Origin: Cyprinodon diabolis
Lineage: Eukaryota; Chordata; Actinopteri; Cyprinodontiformes; Cyprinodontidae
Direction of reading: 5' to 3'
Assembly: GCA_030533445.1 (NCBI GenBank)
Contig: CM060064.1
Coordinates: 27,774,126 to 27,838,125, forward strand
DNA: 64,000 bases
The position numbers were made by a program, and so were the translations under genes. Numbering within the stretch: position 1 is the stretch's first letter; each line of letters opens with the position of its first letter. Below the pieces are notes generated by a model. That model searched no databases, was not told the DNA's origin, and was given only the letters and a program-made list of their open reading frames with translations. Below are positions 36,976 to 47,519 of this stretch, one piece after another.

Positions 36976-37584
36976 ATATGTTCAGATTTAATCTCAGGTG
37001 TTTTAAAACGAGTTAAAGTTGGTTTCTTTCTATCATTCTTTTTTTCTTAACTGTTTTTAAAAGAGTGAGCCTTGGAGAAAGCTGAAGATTTACATCCGCT
37101 GGCCCTTCCATGCTTCCCAAAAGAAGAGACTAATCTCTGTCCAGCTTGCTGTTCATAAAGGTGCATTCACATCACAGACACAAAGTTATCTGCATAGTTG
37201 AAAACTCCATTAAATATGAGGAAAAGAAATTCCGGCGACAGCTTTATTTCCTTCAGCCGATTTATTTGCTTTTTTTTTTTTTTACTTTTGTTAGAGACTT
37301 AGGAAGAGAATACTATGCTTTTTTACATTAAAAACTGCAACATAAAAACTGTTTAGTAAATGTTTTATTTTATGTAATTATCCAATGTTTTGTTTGAATA
37401 AAAGACAGACACTATCAAGTATCAAGACTTAGAGGTATAAAGGAGGATTTTCTTTTTTCCCGGATGGATCATCTAAATAAGTGGCCATAATTGTCAGTCA
37501 TTCCGGTGATATAGTTATGTAAGGCCGTCCTACTTGCTCGTCCTGTTAGCTATCTTTTTCTGACTGTTAACTCCAGGCCGTTCT
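36976..37584. other. Non-coding stretch
   Basis: No gene or repeat recognised; a T-run lies near 37271-37283. Confidence 0.5.
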
Positions 37585-38180
37585 ATCTATCCAGAGAGTT
37601 CTGTGTGGTTAGCATTACTGCTGTTTATGTGCCCCCCAGTGCTAACACAAAAGAGGCCATAAAGACTCTATACCAGGCTATCTCTGAGCTCCAGTCTGCA
37701 CATACAGAGGGTGTCGTTATCATTGCTGGGGATTTTAACCAGGCCAATTTGAAGACTGGTCTCGCTCATTTTTATCAACATGTGGATTTTGCAACTGCAT
37801 TCAGAACAGCACCCCACCCCCACATCGCGTCATCAGATCACCTCTGTCATGCTAATCCCTGCATACAAGGACAGCCGATCAGGGCTACACCGACAGTTAA
37901 AGAGGTCCGAGTGTGGTCTGAGGGCGCCATGGAGAAACTCCAAAACTGTTTTGAATGCTGTGACTGGAACATCTTCAAGGCTGCAGCAACCATACTTAGG
38001 TAACTTATTAAATATGGATGAGTATGCATGACTGTGTCAGCCTACATCAACAACTGCATTGAGGATGTCATCATTAACAAGAACATCATCATCATCTAGA
38101 GAGCTGTACTGAAATAAATTTGGTTATTGTATACACTCTGTGTGTACAAAATTAAAATAAAGTCTGTCTAAGTCTAAGTT
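37585..38180 (+). pseudogene. Non-LTR retrotransposon endonuclease fragment
   Basis: The 132-codon frame from 37605 starts SITAVYVPPSANTKEAI, then has IIAGDFNQANLKTGL and, after a short gap, ASSDHL. GDFN and SDH are catalytic blocks of the apurinic-type endonuclease of LINEs. A region of this domain between them is deleted. Downstream VRVWSEGAMEKLQNCFECCDW is also typical of this LINE family. The reverse transcriptase is absent, and after 38030 a short tail leads to TAAAATAAAGTCTGTCTAAG, a likely 3' end. The clade is uncertain. Confidence 0.8.
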
Positions 38181-38985
38181 AATATTGTGTTATTCTGAAA
38201 GCAGAATTGGACTTGTGGCTGTTTCAGCCTTGACTACCATTGTGGACTTAATAGAGAAGTAGTTTTGAGATTGACTGAAAGGATTAGAAAATATTACATA
38301 ATCAGTATTCCTGGACAAATGCTCTCTCTCCCTCTGCCTCAAATTCAGTTTGCTCCATCCTCTGTAGTTAATCTCAAAAGTCATTCTATTTTCCTCTTTC
38401 TTTAGCTTTTGTTTAGACCTGTCTCATTGCTAACAAGAGGTCAGTTAGTAAGTTTGTTCAGTGATGGCCTTGAAAGCCCGCTCTTCCCACATTGGTACAT
38501 ACACCCACCGACCCAGCCACACACTGCTCTAATTGTTTCCCTTTAGACAAAAACAGAATTCTTTGAAGATCCATGGCCTGGCAAAAACAAACAGATTTTT
38601 GACACTCTAACAAGGAGCGTTGTTCAACAAGGAAATCTGAAGATTTCTAATGTGATCCAGCTCCCTGTTTAAGGTTAGATGAGATTTGGAATTACATTTA
38701 AAACATTTTATTTTTAAATATTGTAACATATTTACGCTATTAAACCTTATTGAATTAAAACCATCCCATGTATCAAAATGAATCCAAAACATACAGGGCT
38801 ACATCTTGAAACGGTCGCAAGAGGTTGCAGTGGAGGGGGAAAGTGGCGACCCACAAAAACATGAGGTGTCTTCACCAAGGACCCAGGAAGTTCAGCTGGT
38901 GGGGCAGGTTTAGCTCGTGATTGAGGAGCAAGGACCCAAAGGCTCTCCCCTTGAACACTCCACCGACGCTCTCAAGTCTCCGACG
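38181..38985. other. Non-coding stretch
   Basis: No gene recognised. The part at 38800-38985 is less AT-rich and adjoins a SINE, and may belong to the same or an older repeat. Confidence 0.45.
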
Positions 38986-38989
38986 TCCA

Positions 38990-39215
38990 TCGTTGTGTGA
39001 ATTCAAAGGGCGTACAGACCATCTTCTTTCTCTGCCAATTCTTTCAATGCCAATTAACCTAACAGTATTGTTTTTGGACTGTGGGAGGACCAGAAGAGAA
39101 CCCAAATATGCACAGGAAGAACATACAAACTCAATGCAGAAAGACCTGGGCCAGGAATCGAACCCCGAATCTTCTAGTTGTAAAGCAATACTGCAACACC
39201 ATGCAGCCCAGGAGT
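38990..39215 (-). mobile_element. tRNA-derived SINE-type repeat
   Basis: On the minus strand it carries GGTTCGATTCC (39155-39165), an exact polymerase III B-box. A degenerate A-box region lies near 39190-39205. Downstream are the words GAGTTTGTATGTTCTTCCTG, CCTCCCACAGTCCAAAAACA and GTTAGGTTAATTGGC, which follow this head in a repeat widespread in fish. The left end near 38990 is not certain. Confidence 0.7.
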
Positions 39216-39219
39216 TTGG

Positions 39220-41395
39220 TATGTAAAAAGAGCATGCAGATAAAAATCTAATTCATTTCCTTGATTTTTTATAGTGCTTTTTTCATTAATTTCTCTTATT
39301 TTATTTTGCATTGTTGAAAAGCAATATCTGTATTTAGTTACCTAATTTCCTTGAATTTTTATTTACTATTACTTTTGACAGATACAAGTTATTTATGTGA
39401 TCATTGTGGGGTTTTCTATCATTAAACAAGGCATACTAAAGATTTTGACCACATGTTTAACCTTTTGCCATAACATAACAGATTTCTGAATGGTCGTGTT
39501 GAACCAAGCATGCGTACAAATGGTTCTCCATGATAAGTGGTTATGACATCCTGAGGATAGAGGGAACTGAGGCACATTTTCTAGTTTCCACCATGCATGG
39601 AATTACCAAACATGGGAAAGTGTGTGCATGAGGTAAGGATGAGCTTACAGTCTAAGCTCTATGCTTAGATGTAATGACACTAAATAGTACTTTATATGTA
39701 ATGTCTGGAAGAGTATAAAAGAGGCTGTGTGTGTTTTAGAATTTTTATTATTGGCTTTGATTACCCCAACATCAATACATAGAGCCATAATTTTTGATAT
39801 GGGCCTGTTTGAAATAAGATCCCTCATTGTTCAGCTAAGCCCATGTTAAACCATCTTCCCTTTTAGATGATCATAAACCCCAATAAGCAGCATTTTTATC
39901 TTATATTCACTCTGTATTTAGATTGTCTGTAATGATGGAAAACCCTCTTTTCTGGTGAAGGAGATGCTGCCTATTGCCACCACAATGCGTCAAACAAAAG
40001 CTGTTCTTCATTAACAGAGAGGCATTGTCAAACCTACAGTACATGAGCTAAACTCACTAGATTGGCTGCTGGATCCCAAAATGCTTTTCCTTTAGCACCA
40101 TTTGAGCAGATTTAGACTGTGGTCAAAGGGTTATGTTACAAAAAGGAAAAACATGGGCCAAACAGGAATTTCAAAACTTTTGTGGAAAGTTATTTCTCTC
40201 TTGCCCGAAATGTATAATCCTAGCCAAAGGCTAGCCAAAGACATAACAAATCAAATCATGTTAATCCAATGTATACTAAGTTTTTGTCTGTGCAAATACA
40301 ACCAATTGTTTGATTGAAAGTTAGAAAGGATCCAGGGCCAGGGATTGACTGTGACAAAAGCAGTTTTCAATGATAAATGAAAACTTAAAGAAGATCCCCT
40401 TATCAGAGGGGATTTGGACTTATGTGACAGAAGGAAAGCAGATAACAGTCCTTATGGACTGAACAAGTAAGAAATTATTAAAAAGGTATTGGAGCTGCAC
40501 TTGACTAATAACCCATTCCTGAAGTGCTTGTGCCCTCCAAGGCTTTCACAACATGGCTGGGAAATATCAATATCCGCTTCAGACGATCAACAGCATCTCT
40601 GAGCAAAAAATGCAAAGAGGTATCAACTATACATCAGTGAAAATAGTTCTAGTTTTGCAGTCTGTATGTTTTTGTTTTTATTTTTTCTTTTGCCTCAAGT
40701 AAATGCACTCCCAGAAAAGGCAGTAACCTGAAAGTTGTATTTAAGTCTGTGTATCAGGATATAAATGGTTGTATTTAGGATTGGATCACATTTATGTTTG
40801 GCACTAGTACGAAGTGCTCAGAGGGATTTGTCTTAAATTTAGTATTTTTTTTGTGTGTGTGTGTTCTTGTGTCTACCATGGGAAACTTGTTTTTTTTTCA
40901 CACGGTTTTGAGATTGTATTGTTTATCAATTTCATGCATTTACCTTTTTGCTTTTTCTTGGTGTTGGTCTCCTAAAACCACACCAAATTTACGGTAACTC
41001 TGCCCAAGCAAACACAAAGAGTCAAGCAGCATTTATGCACAGCAGAGTGCCTATACTAAACTGGCCTTAGAGACAATAACTCCTAATAGGGGGTTTCAGA
41101 TTGCATGGCTGGGAATAATGCTGAGCACATCGCAACATCAAGTAGCATAAGATAGCAGCTTTGAGGCTGAGTCATGTGGGGGGACACAGAGAGGGTGGTA
41201 AGGTAAATTAGAGTAATGTTTCTGGTGATGTAAATAGTGTATCATCATTGGTCCACCTTACTGGCACTTATGATGTCAACCTGCTTAATGGCTGATAAGA
41301 CAAATTACCACTGGGAGGTAACTAAGTTTATTGACTATTACTGCAAAACAATTTCTGTAAGCCATAATGCACACATGCATAGATTCACAGCCTTA
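39220..41395. other. Non-coding stretch up to the gypsy element
   Basis: No gene recognised. Short frames on both strands have no recognisable products. Confidence 0.5.
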
Positions 41396-41400
41396 CATAT

Positions 41401-42112
41401 TGTTGGGATCTGGAGAAGTTCCACCTTTCTCCAGCAGAGTGCGCCGTGGGTCCTCTGGGCTGGAGCCCTCCAGCACACCTGGAGCTCGTCAGCCCATTAG
41501 AGGACCTCCACTACTTAAGCAGCTGCCAGACCTTCCTTCGACGCCGCAGTGTTAGCTAAGTTTGGTTAGCGAACCTGAGCCTCTAAAATCTTGAACTTTG
41601 TCTCCGAGTTAAACCTAACTCTAACCAGCCTTGTCTTTCACTCCTAGGAAAACTTTTCTCTCGTGTGAAGCTCTGGGAGAGCTTAACCTGAACCAGCCTG
41701 CCTGCGCTGGAGAGCCAAACCTGAAGATCTCACTTTGGCATCCACCTGCTGCTCTTTGGATGAGAGCTAATCACTCAAGCCAAGGTCAGACAAACAGTCA
41801 GAAGTTAGACGCTGCAGCTGCTGAGCACTCTGCTAAACCAACAGTCTCTGGACCCAACCGGTTCCCTCCCTCAGAGAAGAAAGCCAGAACCAAACCAAGG
41901 TATTTTCTGAGTAAATCTGAAATCTCAACAACTTCTCAAATCCACCTGGTTAACCAAACTGTCATCTCTGCAGACACCTGAGTATCCAGCCCGGACCTGT
42001 TTCCTGAACGATATCTAGTTTTGTACCAACCTCAAATAAACTCTGTTAAACTTTTTATCAGTCTCCTTTGTAGTGTTCTGCATGTGGGTTTAATTCAGAA
42101 CCGATCATGACA
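41401..42112 (+). repeat. 5' LTR of the gypsy element
   Basis: 712 bp, TG...CA bounded. A TATA-like TACTTAAG lies at 41512-41519. GCCGCAGTGTT at 41543-41553, about 28 bases further, is the predicted RNA start because it is the exact complement of the primer site. CAATAAACTC near 42035 is a possible polyadenylation word. Confidence 0.95.
41512..41519 (+). promoter_or_regulatory. TATA-like box of the 5' LTR
   Basis: TACTTAAG lies about 28 bases upstream of the predicted start at 41543. It is a weak match to a TATA box; position is the main support. Confidence 0.4.
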
Positions 42113-43140
42113 GAACACTGCGGCCAAACACAAAGCCCAGCAGATCACCTCCGGAGGAGGCTTGAGGAGCAGGACGCTCAAATCCTTGGACACGCCCACA
42201 CCATCCGTGAGTTACACACTAAACTAGAGCATCAGAATCAAGTCCTGCAGAATTATGCCAGCTACATGGGAGGTGCTAACGCTACGCCTGCAGTCCTTTC
42301 TGTTCCGGAACCACTTCCGCCTCTAAGGTCACCATCCGTGACGTCATTTCCTGAGTTCCGTCCAAGTCTCCCTGAAAGACTTTCAGGTAACCAAAAGGAG
42401 TGTAAAGGATTTTTGTTTTTTGAACACTCTCCTGGCAGTTTCCCAAATGATAGGAAGAAAATTTCCTTCATTCTCTCTCAGCTAACTGGTCGAGCCCTGG
42501 AATGGGCGGAGGCAAGGTTCTCTTCTGAGTCCAGTTTTCAGTGCACTTTTTCCGAATTTTTATCTGAGTTTTCTCAAGTTTTCAACCATGACTCAGATAA
42601 AACAATTGATTCCCGAGCTCTGCTAAATCTAAAACAGGGAAATTCTACTGTAGCCGAGTTCTCCATTGACTTCCGGGTTAAAGTTGCAGCCTCAGGTTGG
42701 AATGAGTACGCACTTAAGAGTGCTTACTTTAGAGCCTTGAACGAAAATATTAAAGATGGACCTCCACAATAGACGAACCTGCTAGTTTGGAGGATTTAAT
42801 TCGTCTGACCATCAGGTTAGATAACAGACTTCGAACTAGAATTCACTCAAGGCAGAAAAATCTGAGTTTTCCCATTTCGACTCCTGCATTTAACAATGCT
42901 TCTGTTTCCCCAGAACCCAGTACCAAGCCAAGATCTAAGAGCCTGTTTTTTCCCAACGCCTGTCCAGGTCTCTCATTTTTCTTCCTCAGAGGGAGCTGAG
43001 ACCGAACCCATGCAAATAGGACACACCAGATTATCCCCTGAAGAGAGGCAATGAAGATTTCAGGCTAAAATTTGTTTGTATTGAGGTGAGACTGGCCATT
43101 TTATTGCTTTTTGCCCGGCTAAATCAAAAGCCAGGGCCCG
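42107..43140 (+). pseudogene. gag: gag remnant (capsid and zinc knuckle)
   Basis: The Gag polyprotein of an LTR element packages its RNA. The first frame runs 221 codons from an ATG inside the LTR end. It has a glutamine-rich N-terminal coiled-coil-like segment (about 12-50), then a capsid region with FLFFEHSPGSFPNDRKKISF and LTGRALEWAEARF, typical of sushi/Mart-type Gag. The frame breaks near 42765, continues in another frame from 42787 to 42999, and shifts again. A CCHC zinc knuckle is visible at 43073-43114 (C..., GETGHFIAFC), but its second cysteine codon is TGA. The protein is therefore broken in at least three places. Confidence 0.88.
42114..42124 (+). other. Self-priming primer-binding site
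   Basis: AACACTGCGGC, starting 2 bases after the 5' LTR, is the exact reverse complement of GCCGCAGTGTT at 41543-41553 in the LTR. In Tf1 of fission yeast and related sushi elements the first 11 nt of the RNA pair with such a site and act as the primer in place of a tRNA. The site also forms part of the first gag codons, since the gag ATG (42107) lies in the last bases of the LTR. Confidence 0.8.
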
Positions 43141-43149
43141 TCAGAGGAT

Positions 43150-43640
43150 GTGAGGAGTCTGACGGGCCATCTAAGATCTGAGAAAACTCCTCACTTGTTG
43201 TTGCCTGCTACTCTGTTCTTTTCAAACCAGAATCTCACCCTGTCTGCCTTCATAGATTCTGGTTGTGAAAGAAACCTCATTGATTCAGAACTAGTTCAGC
43301 AGTTAAGGATTGAAACTGTCCCTTTAATTAAACCTCTCAGAGTTTCAGCTATCGATGGAAAGAAACTTCATCAAGTCACTCATCAGACACAACCCTTAGA
43401 ACTGCTTATTTCTGAAAACCACCGAGAGATGATAAGTTTTTTTGTTTTTCCTTCAGCCTGTTCTCCTCTAGTGCTTGGGTTCGAGTGGCTGCAATGACAT
43501 AACCCCCATATCAACTGGGCTGAACGCCACATTGAATCCTGGTCTACCTCCTGTCACGAGTCTTGTCTTCGTTCTGCGGCTCCTACACTTCAGTCCCCTA
43601 GAGGTAGGGGGAGATTGACTCTCCTGACCTTATTTCTGTT
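43150..43640 (+). pseudogene. Retropepsin-like protease remnant
   Basis: The frame from 43150 contains AFIDSGCERNLID, with the DSG catalytic triad of aspartic retropepsins, and further on LVLGFEWLQ, the usual C-terminal block of this domain. A stop codon follows at 43495-43497, and the linker to the reverse transcriptase continues in other frames. It would have processed Gag-Pol. The start of the frame is only the first ATG after an upstream stop, not a real start. Confidence 0.85.
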
Positions 43641-43811
43641 CCCCCCGAGTATCACGATCTGGCACCAGTCTTCAGTAAGGTCAGTGCGACGTCTCTACCA
43701 CCTCACAGACCATATGACTGCGCCATAGATTTACTTCCAGGAGCCCCTCTCCCCAGCAGCAAATTGTATAACATTTCCAAACCTGAACGTGAAACCATGG
43801 AGAAATACATA
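43638..43811 (+). pseudogene. pol: pol, first part of the reverse transcriptase region
   Basis: The translation reads [20 protein letters not shown] followed by [14 protein letters not shown] and ends ERETMEKYI, the conserved segment before the fingers of gypsy-type reverse transcriptases. It stops exactly at the nested element at 43812 and continues after 44899. Confidence 0.88.
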
Positions 43812-44897
43812 CCGTAAATCCTCTAATATTGGCCTGTATTCTATTAGCAGCCGGGTCTCTAATAATGGCCTGTCTGGCTGTCGGCAGAGGTAAATAACGG
43901 CCGGACTCTTATACAGGCCGGGGCTATAATTAGAACCAACAATGTTCCCGGGCAGTCCTCAAAGACTTGTGATAGTAACATACAAGTACCACAGGGGGGC
44001 AGTGTTTGCTAACGAATCCAAGCCGTTAGCATGGGAAGTCCCATCCTTAGCACAGACAGTGCCGCAGACAGGAGGTCGGCTTGTTTTGTTTTTATGACCA
44101 AAATTGCGGAAAACAACAAGTTAAGTTTCACCAGCTACAAGTGCGAGGTACGTGAGAACGCTGGGACCCTTTTTCCACCTGGAGCTCTGCTCTTTTTCAC
44201 CGTCATGTCACTACGTTGTCGGACTACTCGCCCCCACTTCCTCACCGCCTTGGCCGTATCTACACCCACAGTCTATTGTAGCGCGGACCACGCTTCAATA
44301 TCATTAATAAATGCATTAATAAAAAATTTCTGTGTCAAGCTTATTGTGACACACTGCTGTAGGAGGATAACCAGTCACACAATCATTCTGATCTGAAAGA
44401 CAGATATGATTACCGGCAGGTCTGGTGGTAACCAGGCAGCGTTAAAATGACAGAATTTCGTTGGCCTTCATTGTTCTGAATTTCTCTTGAAATAGATTAT
44501 ACCGGCAGCCTACTTCCACTTAGCCTGCCTAAAATAAAATTTCGCTGTGATGGCAGAACAGTTTGCATTTTTTTTTTTTTTTACTTTTTTTTTACTGTTT
44601 CGCAAGTCAGTTTGGCCAAGATTCCATTCTGTGTCTTTTTTTTTTTGCAGCTGCTGGAAGATGTCTGAATAATGTTCTGTATACCGTTATGTTAACTGTA
44701 CTTTTTCAATAAATGAACCTAGTATTTTATAGGTTCAAAGAGACACAAAATCTCGTTTTTTTCATTCCCCTGGTAGTCTGTTTTGATCAAATAGAAATAG
44801 AGGCCTGCCTCTAATTCTGGCCTCCTTCCAATAAGGGCCTGGACCAAGATGTACCTGAGTGAAATAAAAGCCCCGGCCTATATTAGAGGATTTACGG
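43812..44897. mobile_element. TA-flanked inverted-repeat element nested in pol
   Basis: The ends read inward are CCGTAAATCCTCTAATATTG and CCGTAAATCCTCTAATATAG, 19 of 20 identical. TA lies on both sides (43810-43811 and 44898-44899), and removing the element plus one TA restores an uninterrupted pol reading across the junction. TA duplication is typical of the Tc1/mariner/pogo superfamily. At 44094-44165 a frame reads MTKIAENNKLSFTSYKCEV, like the start of the DNA-binding domain of pogo/Tigger transposases. The rest of the transposase is missing, so it is an internally deleted copy. The pogo assignment is an inference. Confidence 0.8.
44094..44165 (+). pseudogene. Pogo/Tigger-type transposase start fragment
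   Basis: About 24 codons beginning MTKIAENNKLSFTSYKCEV resemble the N-terminal helix-turn-helix of CENP-B/pogo-type transposases. The frame then leaves the family. It is too short for certainty. Confidence 0.45.
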
Positions 44898-44899
44898 TA

Positions 44900-46625
44900 A
44901 ATGAGTCTCTTGCTGCTGGGATAATTCGCCCATCATCATCTCCACTCGGTGCCGGTTTTTTCTTCATGGGCAAGAAGGATGGTTCTCTGCGCCCCTGTAT
45001 TGACTACAGGGGGTTGAATCAAATAACTGTCAAAAATAAATATCCCCTACCATTACTGGCATCAGCTTTTGAACCTGTACAAGGTGCTACAGTATTCACT
45101 AAGCTCGATCTGAGAAACGCCTACCATCTCATGAGAATAAGAGAAGGGGACGAATGGAAGACTGCCTTTAAGACCCCCTTAGGTCAGTTTGAGTACCTTG
45201 TCATGCCTTTGGGTCTTACGAACGCTCCTGCCTGTTTCCAAGCCTTGGTCAATGATGTCCTCAGAGATTTTCTGAACGTTTTTGTTTTTGTTTACATTGA
45301 TGATATTTTGATTTACTCCAAGAACCTCTCTGACCACAGAAAGCACGTTCGTTTAGTCCTTCAGAGACTTCTGGAAAATAAACTTTTTGTGAAAGCCGAG
45401 AAATGTGAATTTCACCAACAGTCTGTTACTTTTTTAGGGTTTGTGCTCGAGGGCGAGCAGGTGAAACCATCGGAAGACAAGATAAAGGCAGTTCTGGATT
45501 GGCCTACACCTGAGAACCGCAAGCAACTCCAGAGATTTCTTGGTTTCTCTAACTTTTACAGGAGGTTCATAAGAAATTACAGCCAGACAGCCCAACCTCT
45601 CACTGCTCTTACCTCTGTAAAGAAGACTTTTCAATGGACTGCTGAGGCTGAGGCAGCTTTCAATAAACTGAAGAAACTTTTTTCCAGTGCTCTCATCTTG
45701 GTCCAACCAGATCCTACAAAACAGTTCATCCTAGAAGTGGATGCTTCAGATTCTGGTGATGGAGCTGTGCTATCCCAGCACTCTGATTCAGATCAGAAGA
45801 CTCACCCATGTGCATTCATTTCTCGCAGATTATCCTCAGCCGAGCAAAACTATGATGTTGGAGACCGTGAACTTTTGGCCATTAAGCTCGCCTTGGAGGA
45901 ATGGAGACACTGGCTCGAGGGGGCGGAACATCCGGTTCTGGTTAGGACTGACCACAGGAACCTCGCCTATATTCAATCTGCCAAGAGATTTAACCCTCGG
46001 CATTCAAGGTGGTCTCTGTTTTTCTCACGGTTTAATCTCATCATCTCCTACAGACCTGGTTCCAAGAACGTCAAGCCCGACTCTCTCTCTCATCTGTATT
46101 CCTCTAATCAACCTGAGACAACTGAACCTGTTCTCCCAACCTCATGCACTGTTGGAGCCGTTTCCTGGGAGATCATTGATTTAATCAACTCTGCCCTGGC
46201 CTCTGAACCTGACCCAGGTAACGGTCCACCTAACAAGATGTATGTTCCATCCTCCGTCAGGTCCCGACTTATCCAGTGGATGCACGCAGCTAAATTCTCG
46301 GCCCATCCTGGAGTGAGCAGAACCATCGTCCTCATACAGAGACGTTTTTGGTGGCCGTCTCTGCACAAGGACGTTCAAGAATACGTCCTGGCTTGCTCCA
46401 TCTGCGCCAGGAACAAGACCTCTCTTCTACAACCTTCTGGCCTGCTTCATCCCCTACCTGTCCCAAACCGTCCATGGTCTCACATCGCTGTTGATTTTGT
46501 CACCGGTCTCCCCATTTCTAAAGGTATGACCACAATCCTAACAATCGCTGATCGATTTTCCAAGGCCTGTCATCTCATCCCTCTCAGAAACGCTTCCCAC
46601 TGCATTCCAGACGGCTCAGCTTCTG
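44900..46625 (+). pseudogene. pol: pol: reverse transcriptase, RNase H and start of integrase
   Basis: After the nested element one frame runs to about 46605. The reverse transcriptase has [21 protein letters not shown] and YIDD at 45293-45304. The linker block [20 protein letters not shown] and [12 protein letters not shown] follow. RNase H (about 45725-46000) shows [19 protein letters not shown] and TDHRNL. The integrase zinc finger is visible at about 46280-46425 ([25 protein letters not shown]), then AVDFVTGLP with the first catalytic aspartate near 46490. A one-base shift near 46600 breaks the frame. The catalytic residues that can be seen are intact. Confidence 0.93.
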
Positions 46626-47457
46626 GTGAAGCACGTTTTTCGCCTCCATGGTGTCCCTCAGGAAATCCTCTCAGATCGTGGTCCCCAGTTCATCTCAGGT
46701 CTGGAAAGCTTTCTGTTTTGCATTAAACTGCAAGTCATCTCTCACTTCAGGGTATCATCCTCAGTCTAACGGGCAGACGGAGAGGATGAACCAGCAACTT
46801 GAGTCCACTCTCCGCTGCCTTACTTCCAACAACCCTACTGACTGGAGTCAGTACCTGACTTGGATCGAATATGCACATAACTCCCTGAGATCTGCTTCCA
46901 CTGGTTTGTCTCCCTTTCAGGTGTCTATTGGTTATCAGCCTCCACTCTTCCCCGCAGACGAGAGAGAGATCTCAGTCAAATCAGTCCATAAACACATCCG
47001 CCGTTGCCAACGCATCTGGAAGGAAACAATCACCGCTCTCACCCGTGCATCCGCCTCGACCAAGAGGTTTGCGGACTCAAGGAGACGCCCCGCCCCTGAT
47101 TACGCTCCAGGCCAGGAGGTCTGGTTGTCAACTCGGGACATTCCCCTTAAGGCCATGTCCAAAAAGCTTTCACCCAGATTTATCCGTCCCTATAAGATTG
47201 ATCAGATCATCAATCCCTCTGCTGTCCGCTTACACCTGCCATCCTCTCTACGCATCCATCCCACTTTCCATGTCTCTCAGATCAAGCCTGTCATCACTAG
47301 CTCTTTGTGCCCGCCTTCCGACTCCCCTCCACCCGCCCGGGACATTGATGGTCATCTGGCTTACACGGTTCGCCGGATCGTGGACTCCCGTCGGCGAGGT
47401 CGCGGTCGGCAGTACCTCGTCGACTGGGAGGGTTACGTCCCTGATCGAGGAGTATGA
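46626..47457 (+). pseudogene. pol: pol: integrase core end and chromodomain, broken
   Basis: Integrase inserts the DNA copy. A short frame at about 46626-46697 carries [15 protein letters not shown] with the second catalytic aspartate. A second shift (2 bases) near 46698 leads into the frame that runs to 47457, with [15 protein letters not shown] holding the catalytic glutamate. The C-terminal integrase domain ends with [14 protein letters not shown] near 47250-47290. The start of a chromodomain follows ([25 protein letters not shown]). Its second half is missing, and the remaining tail ([11 protein letters not shown]) is in another frame at 47440-47475. Confidence 0.9.
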
Positions 47458-47504
47458 GAGTTCCCTCCCGTCCACTTCCTCGGGACCGCCAAGAGGCGGT
47501 TGTT

Positions 47505-47516
47505 GAGGGGGGGGGG
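47505..47516 (+). other. Polypurine tract
   Basis: GA followed by ten G lies 3 bases before the 3' LTR, the usual place for the primer of plus-strand synthesis. Confidence 0.8.
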
Positions 47517-47519
47517 TAC

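Noticed and set aside
41631..41981. Open frame in the LTR, shared in part with the frame at 47880-48101
   Set aside because: The two are similar only because the LTRs are nearly identical; the 5' one starts before a region where the 3' LTR has an indel, and no known LTR protein resembles it.
46928..47506. 192-codon proline- and serine-rich frame
   Set aside because: It is mostly an alternate-frame reading of the integrase region; only its last part belongs to the true polyprotein tail after the chromodomain deletion.
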